Shown: one piece after another, positions 21,544-29,278 of the stretch
Position numbering within the stretch: position 1 is the first letter of the stretch
How the letters are laid out: every line of letters starts with the position of its first letter
NCBI GenBank assembly: GCA_001465935.1
Contig: LNKV01000100.1
Location: forward strand, 10,745-40,022
Length of the DNA stretch: 29,278 nucleotides
DNA from: Clarireedia homoeocarpa
Taxonomy: Eukaryota > Ascomycota > Leotiomycetes > Helotiales > Rutstroemiaceae
Direction of reading: 5' to 3'
The notes under the pieces: model-generated
Seen by the model: the letters and a program-made list of their open reading frames with translations, nothing else
The model's database searches: none
Told to the model about the DNA's origin: nothing
Translations under genes and position numbers: made by a program

Positions 21544-23181
21544 TTAAGGACAATAGTCTACATCTCCAATAGAGCCAATCCACCTAAAATGAGCTACGTC
21601 AATGATGCGCCGAAGGTTGTGAGGATGTAGAAGCGTTCGGGCAGCATCCGCAAGCCAAGCCAAATGAGTCTCATGTAACACTCGGCTTTTGCAATATCGC
21701 AACTCAAGCTCAGCGCGCGTCATCCTGACATTGGGTGGGGATTCTTGAGTGGTTCCAAGTGGCTCCAATGCTTCTAGCAACTTCGAATACTCTTCCATAC
21801 CCTGATAGCTGCACAATCCGACACCCCTAACTTGTTCCACGCTAGTCACAATCTCATAAACTTTATGATGTGATGCCATTAATAACCAATTACAGAAGCC
21901 GAGGGTTACTAACGTTGTTAGTGTTCCTAATGAGACCATGTCGGTGACAGCTTCTATACACTCGATCATTCTGCTAGAAAGATACTCACACACATTCTCT
22001 CGTACGCCTCTTAATACTGGGTTTTCCCGCTGCTTACGCGTTGCATCACTTCGAAAATCGATAAGGTCATTGAGCAAGACGGATGCTTTGGTGAGCTCTC
22101 GATATTCGTGGCCATCGATTTTTTGATCAGATGCAAGCGAGGCGATGACGATAGGTGAACTTATGCCAAGGTCGATGTATCGATGTGCATCTAAGCTAGT
22201 CATACTACTTCCATAAAGTATGTTTGGAAGCTTGAGCCTCGCGTGATCTCTGTAGTAAGAGAGGACACGGAAATGGATTGAGCCGGCAGCTAGAATGTCC
22301 AAATGCCAATCCTCGATGGCCCCAGCCATCTGACACAGTCGAAGGAAAGCAAAGGCGGCAGCACCTGTTTCTTGTAATATTTTCAATTTTCGAGTATCCG
22401 CCGCTTCACAATAATCGCCAATCAGAACGTCGTTCGCAGCGTCGGACACAGCCCTCGCCAGACCATCGTCGCATTTAGTAACACCACAAGCGATAGCAAT
22501 AAAATATTTCGCATCTGCAGCCAGTTTGAGGCCTTCAAATGTTGGAAATGCTCTGGAATATACATCCTTTGCAGAGTCAACTTGCTCATTATGCCTTCGA
22601 TCCGGGGCTTTAATAATGTCGACGGTTTTCGAATAGCATGTCTTGGCTGGCGATTGTATGTTGGTGTTGATCAAGGTCAGTTCCTCTGCTGCCTTTCGAA
22701 GCGTTTGCTCTGTGAAAATGCCATGCCCATTCCACTCCCCACTCTTCTCGATGACCGTATCAACTTTTTGCCAAACCGCTTCGATTGCCTTGCATTTTGA
22801 CCCAGCAAAATTCCTAGCTTCGCAGATTGGGATGTTGTCTTCGGTTGGGTCAAGGCCGTCACAGTTGCATTCTACTCGAGGATCGAACTTGACTGACAGT
22901 AAGTCTGTGTCATCGCACGAAGGTGGAATTTTGCTTCCAATACCAATTCCGCGGAACTTGGCTTCCCGCTGGAATTTGGTAACGACCTCAGCCAGAAGTT
23001 GTGCATCATATACACCGCGTATAATCTTCCCTGCGACATCTTCAAGAACCATATCAGTTTTCAAGGTTTCCACGTTTCCGGATAATTGCCACGCTTTTAC
23101 CCAGTCAAGATAGGCTCGGAGACAAGGTATTGATCTAGGTGGAGACATCTCTCCTGTGAACTCTGGTTCTATAAGTTGCAT
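21544..23181 (-). CDS. Putative class I terpene-synthase-like protein, unknown product
   Basis: An intronless 545-aa frame from ATG 23181 (MQLIEPEF); the frame is open further upstream only through a non-ATG start. The C-terminal 330 residues are almost all helical. They hold a candidate metal motif CDDGLARAVSDAANDVLIGDY (DD at 238-239) and, about 133 residues on, LLNDLIDFRSDATRKQREN (N371, D372, D375, D379), which resembles the NSE/DTE motif of class I terpene cyclases but with Asp in place of Ser and Glu. The helix break ISSPIVIASLASDQ and a late Arg-Tyr pair (ELRYCKSRV) also fit that fold. The N-terminal 200 residues, with cysteines in ECNCDGLDP and PICEARNFAGSKC, are unfamiliar. No cytochrome P450 or other tailoring gene is near. 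The stop codon touches an LTR-like end, so the C-terminus may be cut. It could instead be a fold relative without cyclase activity. Confidence 0.55.
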   Translation of the reverse strand: MQLIEPEFTGEMSPPRSIPCLRAYLDWVKAWQLSGNVETLKTDMVLEDVAGKIIRGVYDAQLLAEVVTKFQREAKFRGIGIGSKIPPSCDDTDLLSVKFDPRVECNCDGLDPTEDNIPICEARNFAGSKCKAIEAVWQKVDTVIEKSGEWNGHGIFTEQTLRKAAEELTLINTNIQSPAKTCYSKTVDIIKAPDRRHNEQVDSAKDVYSRAFPTFEGLKLAADAKYFIAIACGVTKCDDGLARAVSDAANDVLIGDYCEAADTRKLKILQETGAAAFAFLRLCQMAGAIEDWHLDILAAGSIHFRVLSYYRDHARLKLPNILYGSSMTSLDAHRYIDLGISSPIVIASLASDQKIDGHEYRELTKASVLLNDLIDFRSDATRKQRENPVLRGVRENVCEYLSSRMIECIEAVTDMVSLGTLTTLVTLGFCNWLLMASHHKVYEIVTSVEQVRGVGLCSYQGMEEYSKLLEALEPLGTTQESPPNVRMTRAELELRYCKSRVLHETHLAWLADAARTLLHPHNLRRIIDVAHFRWIGSIGDVDYCP

Positions 23182-23635
23182 GGTGTCCGTGGATTTGTGT
23201 AATGGCGGAAGATATTGGGATGGCGGAAGATATAGGGATGTCGCTTCAGAAATAATGAAGACCAATCTGGGCTACTCCTCTTAAATAGTTAGGGTTTTTT
23301 AAAAGTTCTTTCCCTCGTGATTCCCAGTTAATAGTATTAGTCTATCATGTTGCTTTAGATTACTGCACTTTGATCTTTTGTAGTTAAAATAGATTCACAA
23401 TTACCCCTTTATATTGAACAAATTAAGCTAATATCGCTACTATAATGAAACATTTTAGTATCGGTATATAGACTAGTTGTATAGAGTTACTCTTTCCTCT
23501 CCAAGAACGATTGTTATTTTATAGAGCCAATCTCTACTTTCAACTAATGATCGATTTTAAATAGCTATAGCCCTTGATTGAAGCTTTGTTCAATTCAAAT
23601 TGAACTATTTTTAGCGATTCTAGAGTGTATACAGT
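23182..23635. promoter_or_regulatory. Upstream region of the terpene-synthase-like gene
   Basis: About 450 bases between the gene start and the right LTR-like end. Two adjacent near-identical stretches (GGCGGAAGATAT...GGGATG) lie at about 23204-23240. No defined binding site is recognised; that it holds the promoter is inferred from position. Confidence 0.4.
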
Positions 23636-23716
23636 TGTTATGACCTAGGTCATGTAGCGGCCTGAGGACCTTAGGCTCAAAGGGTAGCCACCGTAATCAG
23701 TAGGCGTCAACCTTCG
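23636..23716 (+). repeat. LTR-like 5' end (right copy)
   Basis: It begins TGTTATGACC and shares the ordered blocks GGACCTTAGGCTCA and GGTAGCCACC with the inverted copy at 21463-21543. The sequence then becomes AT-rich (to about 23885). A possible far end is ATCGTTACA at 23950-23958, giving a 323-bp TG...CA segment. The 5-bp flanks (ACAGT and CTCGG) do not match, so an intact solo LTR is not shown. Confidence 0.6.
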
Positions 23717-24222
23717 TATTTACATTATAAATAATATAACGAAATTATTAATAAAAAATACTAAAAACTTTTAGAATTTATAACTAAAAAGCTAAAAAGA
23801 TTTTAAGAACTTGAAAACTTATATATAAGAAGAAGTTATATAAGTTATATAGTTGAGTTATATATATACTAAAGTATTCTCAAGGCCTGTCCCACCAACG
23901 GGGAGTTTATACCTGAGAAATCACGCAATATCGTGACGATTCAGTCCAAATCGTTACACTCGGCTGATTAGTCTCCGCTACCCCGCCTCCTCGGCTGATT
24001 ATCCCCCTAAACCTCATTCCAACCCTCTAATATTAGCTCAGTATTCTATATAATAGAATACTCTTTTAGCACCTCGCTGGGTCCTTTTCTTGATCGTGAT
24101 AATTATCCTCGAATATTAAAGCTACTAGTTTCAATTTCAAACCAGAATTCCTATCGCATTAACGGATTCCCGCCTAATTTGCACCGTATATCCACAGAAT
24201 ATTCAAGATTATACTCAAGATA
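23717..24222. other. AT-rich stretch and upstream region of the HET gene
   Basis: 23717-23885 is AT-rich. 23890-24222 is of ordinary composition and includes a short inverted pair (TGACGATT at 23935-23942 and AATCGTTA at 23949-23956), two CTCGGCTGATTA copies (about 23959 and 23991), and the presumed promoter and 5' UTR of the HET-domain gene. No further gene was seen. Confidence 0.45.
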
Positions 24223-25263
24223 ATGGGTAAAGTCGAATACGAACCTCTAAAGTCGGCTAAAGAAATTCGGCTCCTCCATTTGTTGAGACCAAAAACCAGC
24301 AATGATCTCATTGAGTGCACTTTGTATCATCATAATTACGACGAGCCTCTCGAGCCTCCCGAGACCTCGTATCAAGCCCTATCTTATGAATGGGGGGAGC
24401 AACACGATGACGACCCCGAAATCATAGTCAACAGCTGCCGCATTCAGATTCGGAAGAATCTTCATGATGCCCTGGAACATATCTGGAAAGCTGCCAAAGA
24501 TCAAAATATAAACCTATGGGTTGATGCCTTGTGCATCAATCAGCCAGAGTCCAAGGAGTTAAGCCAACAGATTGGCATCATGGGAGAGATTTTCAATAAT
24601 GCAAGCTGTGTGATCGCATGGCTAGGATTGGAGAGGGATAACAGCAATGTTGCAATAGAGTGGATGGCCGGCGAATCCCCTTCGAGAAGCTCCTTGGACT
24701 CGATCAAGATAGAAGCTATTGATAAGATTTGCTGTCGATCTTATTGGCGGCGAGTCTGGGTCATACAAGAACTATTCCTCGCCCGCTCTTGTGAGGTGCG
24801 ATGCGGTGATAAATGTATCTCTCGAGACGACTTCGACAATTCCTTGGGTGTTCGGAATACCAAAGTTCCGGGAAAGTATGCGCTTATGAATCCCGTCGTT
24901 CAGCACAGGCTACGACTAAGTCTTGGCTCCACCCAGTACAACACTTTGCGAGCATGGCTGCGTGCCTGTATCGACGGCGGCTTCGAATGCAGCAAAGAGC
25001 ATGATCGAATCTATGGCTTGCTGGGTGTTGCTGGCGACTGTACAAAGGGCAGAATTGAAGTTGACTACAACAAGCCATTGAGGGATGTGTATCTTGAAGC
25101 CTTAGCAGCAGTTAGCGGCTCCTGGGTGCAACATCACGATGCAAATACAATCATGATCCCGTTGGCAAAAAAAATGAATTTGGAGGTGAATACAGATCTA
25201 CAAAATTCTGTAAATAAAATTCTGAACTCTAATATCAATTTTTTTAATAATAAAGATTGGTAG
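24223..25263 (+). CDS. HET-domain protein, probably truncated at its 3' end
   Basis: A single exon from ATG 24223, 346 aa. The HET domain is intact and easily recognised: YQALSYEWG at 50-58, INLWVDALCINQ at about 96-107, the helix with QQIGIMGEIFNNASCVIAWLG, then YWRRVWVIQELFLA at 174-187 and EHDRIYGLLGVA at 259-270. These proteins act in the cytosol as inducers of non-self-triggered cell death (het-6/tol type). Family members commonly run to 500-700 aa. Here the last 30 or so residues (Asn/Lys/Phe-rich) correspond to the onset of an AT island, so the natural C-terminus was probably lost. A second, dead HET fragment lies about 3 kb upstream. Whether this copy is expressed is unknown. Confidence 0.8.
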   Translation: MGKVEYEPLKSAKEIRLLHLLRPKTSNDLIECTLYHHNYDEPLEPPETSYQALSYEWGEQHDDDPEIIVNSCRIQIRKNLHDALEHIWKAAKDQNINLWVDALCINQPESKELSQQIGIMGEIFNNASCVIAWLGLERDNSNVAIEWMAGESPSRSSLDSIKIEAIDKICCRSYWRRVWVIQELFLARSCEVRCGDKCISRDDFDNSLGVRNTKVPGKYALMNPVVQHRLRLSLGSTQYNTLRAWLRACIDGGFECSKEHDRIYGLLGVAGDCTKGRIEVDYNKPLRDVYLEALAAVSGSWVQHHDANTIMIPLAKKMNLEVNTDLQNSVNKILNSNINFFNNKDW

Positions 25264-25495
25264 AGAGTTATAAAAGAGTTTTTAAAAAATCGATTATTTA
25301 ATCTAAAGTTAAATTCTAAATTCAAACTTAGTATAATTTTTCTTTTAAATTTAATTTCTTTTTATTATATATATTCTAATTTATATTATTAAATTAACTA
25401 TTAGTTTTTGTATTTTTATTTAATCTATTTATTATTATAATTATATTCTAATAATTATTATTTTCTAGAAAATCTATAATAAAGTTTATAAATAC
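25264..25495. other. AT-rich island after the HET gene
   Basis: About 230 bases of strongly A/T sequence containing the eroded continuation of the HET gene. No open frame or feature is recognised. Confidence 0.6.
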
Positions 25496-26248
25496 CCGAT
25501 CCCGATTCCCGACCTTCAAATCCAGCAATCCGATGTCGAAGTTATTTTATTCAACTCTTCTACCTCCAACTGCAGATGAAACTTCGCCATCATGATATCA
25601 TATCCTGCTATTCCATTCTCGCGTTTCCCTTATGAAAAGCGTTCGAGTCCGGCCTATGCATGCTCCTTAATTATGCTGGCAGAACCAAGTAATGTCTTTA
25701 CTTTGACAAGACATCGGTACTATACTGTACTACTAAAGACAGAGTGAAAACACACTCGAGTAAGCAGGATACGAAACATTATGTAGCATGCATCATCACA
25801 TAGAGGTATATAGATCTCCAGATCATGGAAAATACCTGAAGGCTGGAAGATATCTACTACCAAGAATTAGCAACGAAGATAATACAAGGGATATAACGAA
25901 CGAAGGAAAGGTAGAAGGGGTGGTTTAGCAGAATCAGAGTAATATATTATTAGAGCGACTACCGAGTGGGCTGTGGACCATCAAGACGAAGCAGCTGTCT
26001 CAGATTCTTGAAGGAACAGTCGTTCGTAATATTCGGAAGACATACCGATTGGTGGTAATATTAGGTCACACTATGGTATGGAAAATTGAACTTTCATTTA
26101 TTTGGTCATGTTATATATATAGATAAATACAACGCCAGTGACTCCTCTTATAAAGTGCTAGCAAAGAATGCTTACCTACACACCAGCCACAAATACAATC
26201 TCGTCGCCGTCAGCTATTATCAGCTGTATCCACCAGTCCATCACTCCC
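25496..26248. other. Intergenic region, nothing recognised
   Basis: About 750 bases of ordinary composition without a credible gene on either strand. The right end should contain the 3' UTR of the aldolase-domain gene. No tRNA or known repeat was seen. Confidence 0.45.
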
Positions 26249-27443
26249 TCACATCTTATAGCTAAATCCAGACTCATGCTCCATCATATCGAATGCCGGC
26301 TTTGCACTAAACCACCCCGCTAACTCCGTCCCTACCGTCTTGTACGTATATGCTGCATCCTCTTCTGCAATCTTAATCGTTTCCCCTCCTCTCCCGCCCG
26401 CCGCTGCATCCGCTAGCAGTTGCGCATGACAACACTTCTCGAGACTCACGAACCAGAATACCGCGCTCTCGATCGTCTCACCTACCGTAAGGGGGCCGTG
26501 ATTTTGTAGCAATGCGGCCTTTTTGTTGCCGAGCGCTTTGGCGATGGCATGGCCTTCTTCAGAGGCGAGAACCACGCCCCGGAAGGAGTTGTATACTGCA
26601 ATGTCATTATGGAAGGCGCAAGCATCTTGGGTTATGATGTCGATGGGGCGTCCGAGTGTGCAAAAGGCGCGGCCATTGAGGGTGTGGGAGTGAGCTACAC
26701 AGTTGATTTCGGGGCGGGCGCTGTGCACGGCGTGGTGAATCATGTATGCTATTGAAAATAAGAATGAGTGGGATGCCGCGGCAAGATAGTAGGATGGGAC
26801 GTTGTGATGAATATGAAGTGAGAATACCAAGTATGGCATAGCAGATGAATGTGAGAAAGGTTTTGGGAGAATTGTAGACTTACCGGCTGTGTTAAGTAAC
26901 CTGCATGGCCCTCCTTCAACAACATTTCCATTTCCATCCACACGGATCAAATCCGAAGCTCGCATAAGAGGCCAGGCTACCCCGAATGGATTGACCCAAA
27001 AGCTATTTGGTTCAACGGGATCCTACTTAAGTTAGCACCTGTCCATAATGTGATTATTCTTTGGAGTGGATTGCGAGTACCCTCAGAGTGATATGCCCAG
27101 CGACTCCCTCGTCATAACCGTGTTTGCCGAAGATTCTGAAGGCCAATGCCAATCTACCCTTCTGGTACTCTCTCTCGGCGTATTTGTCCTCTAGAGGCTT
27201 GCGAATAGGAAATGCAGTCATTTTCCCTTCAACTATTGATTTTGGTAGACCTGGTTCGAGAGGTGCGGTTCCAGGCTCGGTATCTTCATTGGATGACTTC
27301 GAGTTGCCGTTGGAATGACCGTTTGGTACGCTGGAGTTGCCATTGGATTCTTTGGGCTCCTCATTGTTTCCGTTGGAGTCGTCAGGGCGGGGAGTGGCTG
27401 TGGGCGCGCCGACGGGCTCAGCTGATGTTGGTCCTGGAGCCAT
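26249..27443 (-). CDS. Class II aldolase/adducin-domain protein, three exons
   Basis: The ATG is at 27443; the frame extends further upstream only with a TTG. Exons are 27443-27081, 27022-26884 and 26748-26249. Introns are 58 nt (GTACTC...CTAAC...AAGTAG) and 135 nt (GTAAGT...CAATAG), and the protein is 333 aa. The first 70 residues are a low-complexity Asn/Ser/Gly/Pro tail with SNGN-type repeats. The aldolase/adducin fold follows: GYDEGVAGHITLRDP across intron 1, EPNSFWVNPFG, a metal-binding HSH at 187-189 and LQNHG with His251. These three histidines are the usual Zn ligands, so it may be an active metal-dependent aldolase, epimerase or decarboxylase; the substrate is unknown. Fungal proteins of this type are often annotated only as class II aldolase/adducin domain. 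A transposon lies about 370 bases upstream of its start. Confidence 0.88.
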
Positions 27444-27811
27444 TGTTTCTTTCTGGGATGAAGTTGTTGACGAGAAAGGTGGCAAGAAGACGTTGGGGAG
27501 TGACCAACAGGATTGTTAAAAACAGTGATGCTATCCTACAGTAGACGAATGGACAGAGAAAGGAAGCGGGGAGGTTTAAGAAACAATCAAGAAACAATTC
27601 GTAACGGAAATATTGCCGTTCGACGCCCTTTCGTCTAGAGACAGCTCCGGTAATAAGCATGCTCGCTCCGATAGCGTCGAGTTATCACACTCCGAGGTAG
27701 CGAATGTGGAGAAAGTGGCGTCAAGCGATGGAAGTTGTGGGGTAATGGAATCAGAGCAAGGGGGTAACAAGGGGCATAGAACTAGCCGGAGATTATGTAA
27801 TCTCACGAGTA
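27444..27811. promoter_or_regulatory. Upstream region of aldolase-domain gene
   Basis: 368 bases between the aldolase-domain start and the transposon. It is presumed to hold the promoter and 5' UTR; no specific element can be named. The transposon sits at its far edge with the dinucleotide TA at 27810-27811. Confidence 0.4.
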
Positions 27812-27815
27812 CGAG

Positions 27816-27846
27816 CACCAGTGGATGCATTTACTCATTCAACACC
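27816..27846 (+). repeat. Left terminal inverted repeat of the transposon
   Basis: 31 bases, perfect reverse complement of 29248-29278. The two ends diverge immediately inside. Confidence 0.95.
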
Positions 27847-27903
27847 CGGATTTTAGCCGAATATCATAAAAAGTGCTTCAAAAATCGATATTATTAACTA
27901 TAA

Positions 27904-29178
27904 CTACCACAAAGAGCTCTTTATAGGTGATCTATTGCCTTTAATCAGTTGCTTGCATCGTGTAGGCATCTCACTAATACGTTTTTGGATTTCCTTCTGC
28001 GTAATCTTGCCCCATTTATCTTGTAAAATCTCTTTAAGCTCCTTTATAGTATGGAAGACCCGGCGACGTACATGTTGCTTTAGAATATTCCAAACACTCT
28101 CTATAGGATTCAGATCGGGTGATTGAGGTGGATGGGCAAGATTTATGATCTCCGACTCCTTTTTGAGCCTGCTAGCTAGCCCCTCCTTTTGCAACCCATG
28201 GGATCTATCTCCATCCTCGATTAGACGCTATTGAGAGATCTGAACTGACTGCTTCTTGCTTAAATCCTTAATAGCATCGATATAATAAGGTAATAAACGC
28301 TTAATATAGTATTCCTGAGTTATAGAATTGCCCTTAGGTTTAACAACTTTCTTATGTCCGATCTGAGCCTCCTATGCTATTAACCTCTGATTCCAATCCT
28401 CTTCAGTCTCATATCTTGACTTCCTGGGCTTGCGAGGGCGTCGAGGCTTCTCAATATACTCCTCTTTATCATTGTAGAACTCAAGCTTCTCGTATTTTGT
28501 ATGCCAATTGACCCACCCACTAAAGTGCACTTTATTACCCAGAAGAGCTGGCTTCTCCTGGATATTTTCAGGCTTATATCGCTGGCCCTGCTCTTTTAGG
28601 ATCCTGCCAGTACCCTGGGAAGCTGGATCGAAGTGTACTTCGTCTGTAAATAGGCAGAATTGCTAAAAAGAGTCGACAGTCTTATTTTCATGCGTTTGGC
28701 TATAATCCACCCTTTTAATGCGGTTTGGCTGGCTAATTTCCTTCTGCATATATACCTGTTTGTAGCGCTGACCTTTATTTGTATATTTCTCAAGGTTATT
28801 TCGTAATTGACGCAGTTTTAAGTATAGATCGTGGAATGCGATTTGAGCTTCATATCGTTGATCTCGGACTGGATTTTGAGCTGGATCAACAAGGGCTTTA
28901 AACTTGCGAGGAGAATGTCTAAGAGGCTGGCCTAGGTTATTTGACACCTTGCGAACTCGATAATATCTATTGAATCCGAATTTATCTCGATCTTTAAGCC
29001 ACTTATTGCCTGTGCCTTGTCCTATACCCAAACGCCTTTCGATCGCACATACCGACTCCCGAGCTCTTTTATTATCGAACGCGTTGAAGAATGAATTTCT
29101 CGTCGGAGTATCGTATTCGCCCTGGGTTCCTCTACTATCAGGTGTAATCTCACGTCTTTTAGCCCTTGTGTTGACTAT
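27904..29178 (-). pseudogene. Tc1/mariner transposase, inactivated by three TAG codons and lost start
   Basis: One uninterrupted minus-strand frame of about 424 codons. It begins at an ATA (29178-29176) where ATG is expected (ATA GTC AAC ACA) and ends in TAA or TAG at 27904. An N-terminal helix-turn-helix region (ESVCAIERRLGIG, then KWLKDRDKFG) is followed by the DDE catalytic domain: LFTDEVHFDP (first Asp), LIEDGDRSHG (second Asp) and PPQSPDLNPIESVWNIL (third acidic residue). In-frame TAG codons lie at 28665-28663, 28374-28372 and 28230-28228; no frameshift is needed. Each TAG and the ATG-to-ATA change can be made by a single C-to-T change at CpA on one strand, which is the RIP signature. 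The protein is not expected to be made. Confidence 0.88.
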
Positions 29179-29247
29179 GTTGTCGCTATTTTAAAAAAAA
29201 AGGTGATATTTTGAGATGTTTTAATTTGGACAGATTTCTCGGTTAAT

Positions 29248-29278
29248 GGTGTTGAATGAGTAAATGCATCCACTGGTG
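29248..29278 (-). repeat. Right terminal inverted repeat of the transposon
   Basis: 31 bases, perfect reverse complement of 27816-27846, running to the last base of the window. Confidence 0.95.

Larger units (their letters stand above)
27812..29278 (-). mobile_element. Tc1/mariner-type DNA transposon, right end cut by window
   Basis: Perfect 31-bp terminal inverted repeats lie at 27816-27846 and 29248-29278 (left copy begins CACCAGTGGATGCATTTACT). Left of the repeat is TACGAG, and TA at 27810-27811 is a candidate duplicated TA target, so the true repeat may be 4 bases longer and end just outside the window. The element is about 1.47 kb with one internal transposase frame on the minus strand, the standard layout of this superfamily. 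The right flank needed to confirm the TA duplication is not in the window. Confidence 0.9.

Noticed and set aside
22643..23113. 156-codon open frame antisense to the terpene-synthase-like gene
   Set aside because: Low-complexity Ser-rich translation, no motif, and overlap with a better-supported frame.
28596..28793. Separate small gene inside the transposon
   Set aside because: It is out of frame with, and overlaps, the recognisable transposase.

Overview
The window reads as nuclear DNA of a filamentous ascomycete (Pezizomycotina). A leotiomycete-like fungus is my guess but is not proven. The evidence is: short introns (about 50-135 nt) with GT...AG ends, often with a CTAAC/CTGAC-like branch site; fungal-specific families (HET domain, NACHT-ankyrin, fungal rhodopsin-fold membrane protein); and AT-rich islands containing genes whose damage looks like repeat-induced point mutation (RIP: CAG/TGG/CAA turned into stops, ATG turned into ATA).

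Layout. 1-890 is an almost pure A/T island. 1082-2507 (+) is an F-box/ankyrin gene running into a second small AT island, facing a decayed NACHT-ankyrin fragment (about 2610-3520, -). 3548-4797 (-) is a secreted or membrane protein of unknown family. 4800-6400 is a pyrimidine-rich, simple-sequence stretch. 6411-8044 (-) is a fungal rhodopsin-fold membrane protein whose C-terminal tail carries a motif three times. 8045-10880 is a 2.8-kb non-coding stretch packed with short tandem repeats. 10882-11841 (-) is a formamidase/acetamidase. 12670-16639 (+) is tubulin-folding cofactor D, with four exons. 17080-20040 (+) is the Trm4/NSUN2-type tRNA m5C methyltransferase, with three exons.

From about 20.7 kb the window becomes accessory again. 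It holds a broken HET-domain gene, an inverted LTR-like remnant, a 545-aa gene with terpene-synthase-like features (21544-23181, -), a second LTR-like remnant in the opposite orientation, and a HET-domain gene whose 3' end fades into another AT island (24223-25263, +). After a gene-poor kilobase comes a class II aldolase/adducin-domain gene (26249-27443, -, three exons). Last is a nearly complete Tc1/mariner-type transposon (27812 to the window end) with 31-bp perfect terminal inverted repeats and a transposase killed by three in-frame TAG codons and a lost start.

The genes do not form one operon-like pathway. A housekeeping block (formamidase, cofactor D, Trm4) sits between two fast-evolving flanks that hold incompatibility/NLR-type genes, repeats and mobile-element remains. 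The most interesting unit is the terpene-synthase-like gene lying between two inverted LTR-like ends, with a HET-family gene on each side. Exon boundaries come from reading splice sites and frame by eye; no search was run.
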